In this document: positions 44,939-47,372 of the stretch, piece after piece
Numbering within the stretch: position 1 is the first letter of the stretch
Layout: every line of letters starts with the position of its first letter
Assembly: GCA_902608065.1 (NCBI GenBank)
Contig: CACLMO010000001.1
Location: 1 to 47,372 of the forward strand
Direction of reading: 5' to 3'
Origin: an uncultured Pelagibacteraceae bacterium
GTDB lineage: Bacteria; Pseudomonadota; Alphaproteobacteria; Pelagibacterales; Pelagibacteraceae
DNA length: 47,372 nucleotides
Made by a program: the position numbers and the translations under genes
The notes under the pieces: generated by a model
Told to the model about the DNA's origin: nothing
The model's input: only the letters and a program-made list of their open reading frames with translations
Databases searched by the model: none

Positions 44939-45718
44939 TTATTTATATATATTTTTAAAAAATGGAAATCTTTTTTTTCTAACGTCTAAACAATAATTTT
45001 TTACACTTTTATCTATTATTTTTCCAACATTAGAGTATTGTTTGACAAATCTAGGAGTAAAATTACTCATTCCTATCATATCATCAATTACTAAAATTTG
45101 CCCATCGCAATATTTTGAAGCTCCTATACCTATTGTAGGAACTTTCACATTGTTAGTTATTTCTTTTGCTAAACTTTCTATTACACATTCAATTACAATT
45201 GCAAAAACTCCTGATTGAGAAACAGATTTAGCGTCATTTAAAATTTTTTTTCTTTCGATAAGTCTTTTTCCTCTTATTTTAAAACCTTTTGAAGTTTGAG
45301 GTAATAAACCAACATGCCCCATCACTGGTATATTTCTATTCACAAGATATTTAATTATATTAGTAATATTCTTTCCGCCTTCTAATTTTACTGCATCGCA
45401 ATTTGTTTTTTTCATTAATTTTAGTGCATTTTTATATGCAGTAAATTTATTTGAATACGTTTCATAAGGCATATCTACAACTACTAAACTTTTTTTTGCT
45501 GCGTTTTTAACAGCCTTGCCATGAAGTATCATATTTTCCATAGTTACATTTTTTGTATTTTTCATTCCATAAAAAACCATACCAACTGAATCTCCTACCA
45601 AAATAATATCACAATATTTATCAAGAATTTCTGTCATTGCTTTTGTGTAAGAAGTTAAGCAAGCAATAGGTTCTTTTCCTTTTTTTTTTAGAATTTTATT
45701 AATTGTTACTTTTCGCAT
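44939..45718 (-). CDS. panB: 3-methyl-2-oxobutanoate hydroxymethyltransferase
   Basis: 259 residues, TIM barrel. Motifs are ACLTSYTKAMTEILDKYCDI, LVGDSVGMVFYGMKNT, VVDMPYETY, AVKLEGGKN, VMGHVGLLPQTSKGFKI and VPTIGIGASKYCDGQILV. First step of pantothenate and CoA synthesis, forming ketopantoate. The canonical IGIGAGP reads IGIGASK here. The start overlaps the upstream TPR gene by 20 bases. panC is not nearby in the window. Confidence 0.95.
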   Translation of the reverse strand: MRKVTINKILKKKGKEPIACLTSYTKAMTEILDKYCDIILVGDSVGMVFYGMKNTKNVTMENMILHGKAVKNAAKKSLVVVDMPYETYSNKFTAYKNALKLMKKTNCDAVKLEGGKNITNIIKYLVNRNIPVMGHVGLLPQTSKGFKIRGKRLIERKKILNDAKSVSQSGVFAIVIECVIESLAKEITNNVKVPTIGIGASKYCDGQILVIDDMIGMSNFTPRFVKQYSNVGKIIDKSVKNYCLDVRKKRFPFFKNIYK

Positions 45719-46148
45719 TTTCTGGAATTAGTTTGTCAAATTTTTTTTGCATTTCACTTTTTTTATCGCAAAATAAGTCACAAACTAAATTGAATTTTTC
45801 AATTAAATCTTTTGCTCTATCATAATCTGACTGTTTTATTTTTAAAAGCGCTAACAAGTAAATAGCTTCATCATTTTGGGGGTTTAACAATAAAACATTT
45901 TTTAAATTAATTTCTTCTTCTTCAACATTATCCTTCTTACTATAAATTTTAGCTAAATATAAATAAGATCTTTCGTTTTTGGGATTAAATACTATATCTT
46001 TCTCAAAAAAAATTTTTGATTTATTAAATTCTTTTTTTTCATAAAATTTTTTTCCTGTGTCAAAGTATTTAGAATTATACGCAACTCCATTTGAAATAAA
46101 AAAAATATATATTAAAAATATTTTTAATAATAAATTAATTTTTTTCAT
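45699..46148 (-). CDS. Exported TPR-repeat protein of unknown role
   Basis: 149 residues from ATG 46148 (MKKINLLLKIFLIYIFFISN), chosen because it begins directly with a signal peptide; an upstream ATG at 46181 would add 11 polar residues. After cleavage near GVAYNS there are two to three TPR-like units (SKYFDTGKKFYEKKEFNKSK, SYLYLAKIYSKKDN, AIYLLALLKIKQSDYDRAKD). Two cysteines near the end (NLVCDLFCDKK) could form a disulfide. I do not recognise a specific family. A 53-base gap separates it from rlmE. Confidence 0.7.
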   Translation of the reverse strand: MKKINLLLKIFLIYIFFISNGVAYNSKYFDTGKKFYEKKEFNKSKIFFEKDIVFNPKNERSYLYLAKIYSKKDNVEEEEINLKNVLLLNPQNDEAIYLLALLKIKQSDYDRAKDLIEKFNLVCDLFCDKKSEMQKKFDKLIPENAKSNN

Positions 46149-46201
46149 AACGTTATTATTTAATTTGCTATTATTTACCATAATTTTGATTAATTAACAG
46201 A

Positions 46202-46840
46202 TTAAAGAACACCTTTGCAATAAATATAAATTTCTCTCGATTCTTTTTTGCTTGATAAAGGTTTATATTGTACTACTTGCTGGAAAGTTTTGTTAGCTTT
46301 TTCTTTAATTTCAGAAAATATTGATCCCATAAATATTTTAGACAAAAAAACACCTTTTTGGTTTAAAACTTTTTTTGCTAAATTCATTGCAGTAAGGCAA
46401 AGTTCTCCAGTTCTATATGTATCCATATCCTTATTTCCCGTAGTATTTGAAGCCATATCAGAAATAACAACATCAATATTTTTTTTAAAATAAAATAAAA
46501 TTTTTTTATTAATTTCAATATCATAAATATCATTTCTGAAAAATTTAACACTTTGAATATTTTCCATGGATTTTATGTCTATAGCTAAAATCTTACCATT
46601 CGTGATTCTTTTTGCTGCAACTTGCGACCATCCACCTGGACTTGAACCCAAATCTAATAGAAAAGTATTTTTATGTATAAAATTAAACTTTTGATTCATT
46701 TCTATTAATTTAAATGCAGACCTTGATCTGAATCCTAAACTTTTCGATTTTTTTACGAATTGATCTTTTTTATGTTTTTTGATCCAATTTTTGGAAATTT
46801 TATTTTTTTTCAAAATTTTATAATTCGTCCTCTGTTTCAT
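46202..46840 (-). CDS. rlmE: 23S rRNA 2'-O-methyltransferase RlmE (FtsJ)
   Basis: 212 residues. SAM-binding motif FLLDLGSSPGGWSQVAAKR near 60-78, the catalytic lysine in SRSAFKLIEMNQKF, the acidic DVVISDMASNTTGNKD, and KIFMGSIFSE of the K-D-K-E tetrad. It methylates U2552 in the A-loop of 23S rRNA. A basic N-terminal extension (about 35 residues) precedes the core. The start overlaps the pssA stop by 23 bases. Confidence 0.95.
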   Translation of the reverse strand: MKQRTNYKILKKNKISKNWIKKHKKDQFVKKSKSLGFRSRSAFKLIEMNQKFNFIHKNTFLLDLGSSPGGWSQVAAKRITNGKILAIDIKSMENIQSVKFFRNDIYDIEINKKILFYFKKNIDVVISDMASNTTGNKDMDTYRTGELCLTAMNLAKKVLNQKGVFLSKIFMGSIFSEIKEKANKTFQQVVQYKPLSSKKESREIYIYCKGVL

Positions 46841-47372
46841 CTTCTTTGATAGAAATCAATGACTTTTTACTTAATTTTTTATAATGAAAAAAGCTGATTG
46901 GAATTAAAATTAAATAAACACATCCTGTTAAAAATAAAGTTTCAAAAGTGTAAAAAATAATTAAGCTTATATATGTACCCATTCCCAATAACAAAAAGAT
47001 AGTTAGGTGTCTTGGAATTAAAATTCTTTTTAGTGAATATGTAGGAACTTTACTTACCATTAATATTGAAACGCCCACAATACAAATAGTACTAACAACA
47101 GCGTAGCTTTCAATTTTAACTAATCCGCTTAAATTTAAAATCAGTGGAAGAAGTATCAACCCTGCCGCAGCTGGTGATGGAACTCCTTCAAAAAAATTTA
47201 TTTTCCATGGTTCTTTTTCTTCTATTACAGTTAGATTAAATCTTGCTAATCGAAGAGCACAACAGACTGTATAGATTAAAACTACCATCCACCCAATCTT
47301 TCCTATTTCATTTACAGACCAAAAATACATAATAAAGCTTGGAGCAACCCCAAAACTTATAACGTCTGTTAG
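46818..47372 (-). CDS. pssA: CDP-diacylglycerol-serine O-phosphatidyltransferase, 3' part
   Basis: The frame is open to the window edge (184 residues visible, 5' end missing). The visible start LTDVISFGVAPSFIMY is the end of the CDP-alcohol phosphotransferase motif and the segment that follows it in PssA. CALRLARFNL and FFEGVPSPAAAGLILLPL are specific to PssA. There are about five membrane segments. It makes phosphatidylserine, precursor of phosphatidylethanolamine. The catalytic N-terminal half of the motif lies outside the window. An internal ATG at 47330 is not the real start. Confidence 0.93.
   Translation of the reverse strand, partial: LTDVISFGVAPSFIMYFWSVNEIGKIGWMVVLIYTVCCALRLARFNLTVIEEKEPWKINFFEGVPSPAAAGLILLPLILNLSGLVKIESYAVVSTICIVGVSILMVSKVPTYSLKRILIPRHLTIFLLLGMGTYISLIIFYTFETLFLTGCVYLILIPISFFHYKKLSKKSLISIKEDETEDEL

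Noticed and set aside
1..47372. tRNA, rRNA, CRISPR, insertion sequences, prophage or defence genes
   Set aside because: I saw no cloverleaf-like GC-rich segment in any gap, no regularly spaced repeats and no transposase, integrase or restriction-type protein.

Overview
The window is a dense, very AT-rich piece of bacterial chromosome. Gene content points to Alphaproteobacteria with a streamlined, SAR11/Pelagibacterales-like genome. Lineage markers are an NDUFA12-type complex I accessory subunit, a DUF2155 protein, an alphaproteobacterial-type aspartyl-tRNA synthetase, a stand-alone NrdJ-type TSCPD-domain protein, and the gene strings lptF-lptG-lptD-surA-pdxA-rsmA and cvpA-purF. Intergenic gaps are mostly 0-60 bases and none exceeds about 140. 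Many genes overlap by 4, 8 or about 20 bases. I see no tRNA, rRNA, insertion sequence, prophage, CRISPR array or defence locus. Placement is from gene content and base composition by eye; no database search was made.

Layout. 1-2906 (+): 3' part of sufD, then sufS, sufU, sufT and sufA for Fe-S cluster assembly, followed by a small unknown gene with its own promoter (2951-3139). 3142-4533 (-): anmK, whose last 89 codons are the C-terminal end of a type I glutamine synthetase. 4595-5833 (+): tyrS. 5826-11566 (-): an AsmA-like protein, prfB (with the classical +1 programmed frameshift) and a class A penicillin-binding protein. 11697-13577 (+): RNase E/G. 13591-14585 (-): thiS-thiG. 14609-16790 (+): aroQ-accB-accC. 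16787-17669 (-): DUF2155 and NDUFA12. 17808-18659 (+): the NrdJ-type TSCPD protein. 18663-22210 (-): aspS, hdaA, DUF2066. 22225-23819 (+): purM-purN. 23826-25698 (-): ndk, pepA. 25776-33118 (+): lptF-lptG-lptD-surA-pdxA-rsmA. 33107-35735 (-): gmk, acpP, fabG and a fabD interrupted by a one-base frameshift. 35870-42928 (+): rpsF-rpsR-rplI, a terminator, then dnaB, an RND/MMPL exporter, cvpA and purF. 42937-47372 (-): bamB-like, yfgM-like, panB, a TPR protein, rlmE and a truncated pssA.

Functionally this is core metabolism and envelope building: Fe-S assembly, LPS export and outer-membrane biogenesis (LptDFG, SurA, BamB), peptidoglycan synthesis and recycling (PBP1A, AnmK), fatty-acid initiation (AccBC, FabD, FabG, AcpP), purine synthesis (PurM, PurN, PurF, Gmk, Ndk) and translation.

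The most unusual objects are the AnmK-GlnA chimera; an RNase E that lacks the Zn-link cysteines; the stand-alone NrdJ C-terminal domain with an unfamiliar N-terminus; the fabD frameshift in a T7 run; and a hairpin predicted to start almost at +1 of the rpsF transcript. Several familiar alphaproteobacterial neighbours are absent (glnA body, fabF/mltG/yicC between acpP and gmk, alr/radA near dnaB). That suggests repeated local deletion in this genome or, less interestingly, assembly joins.
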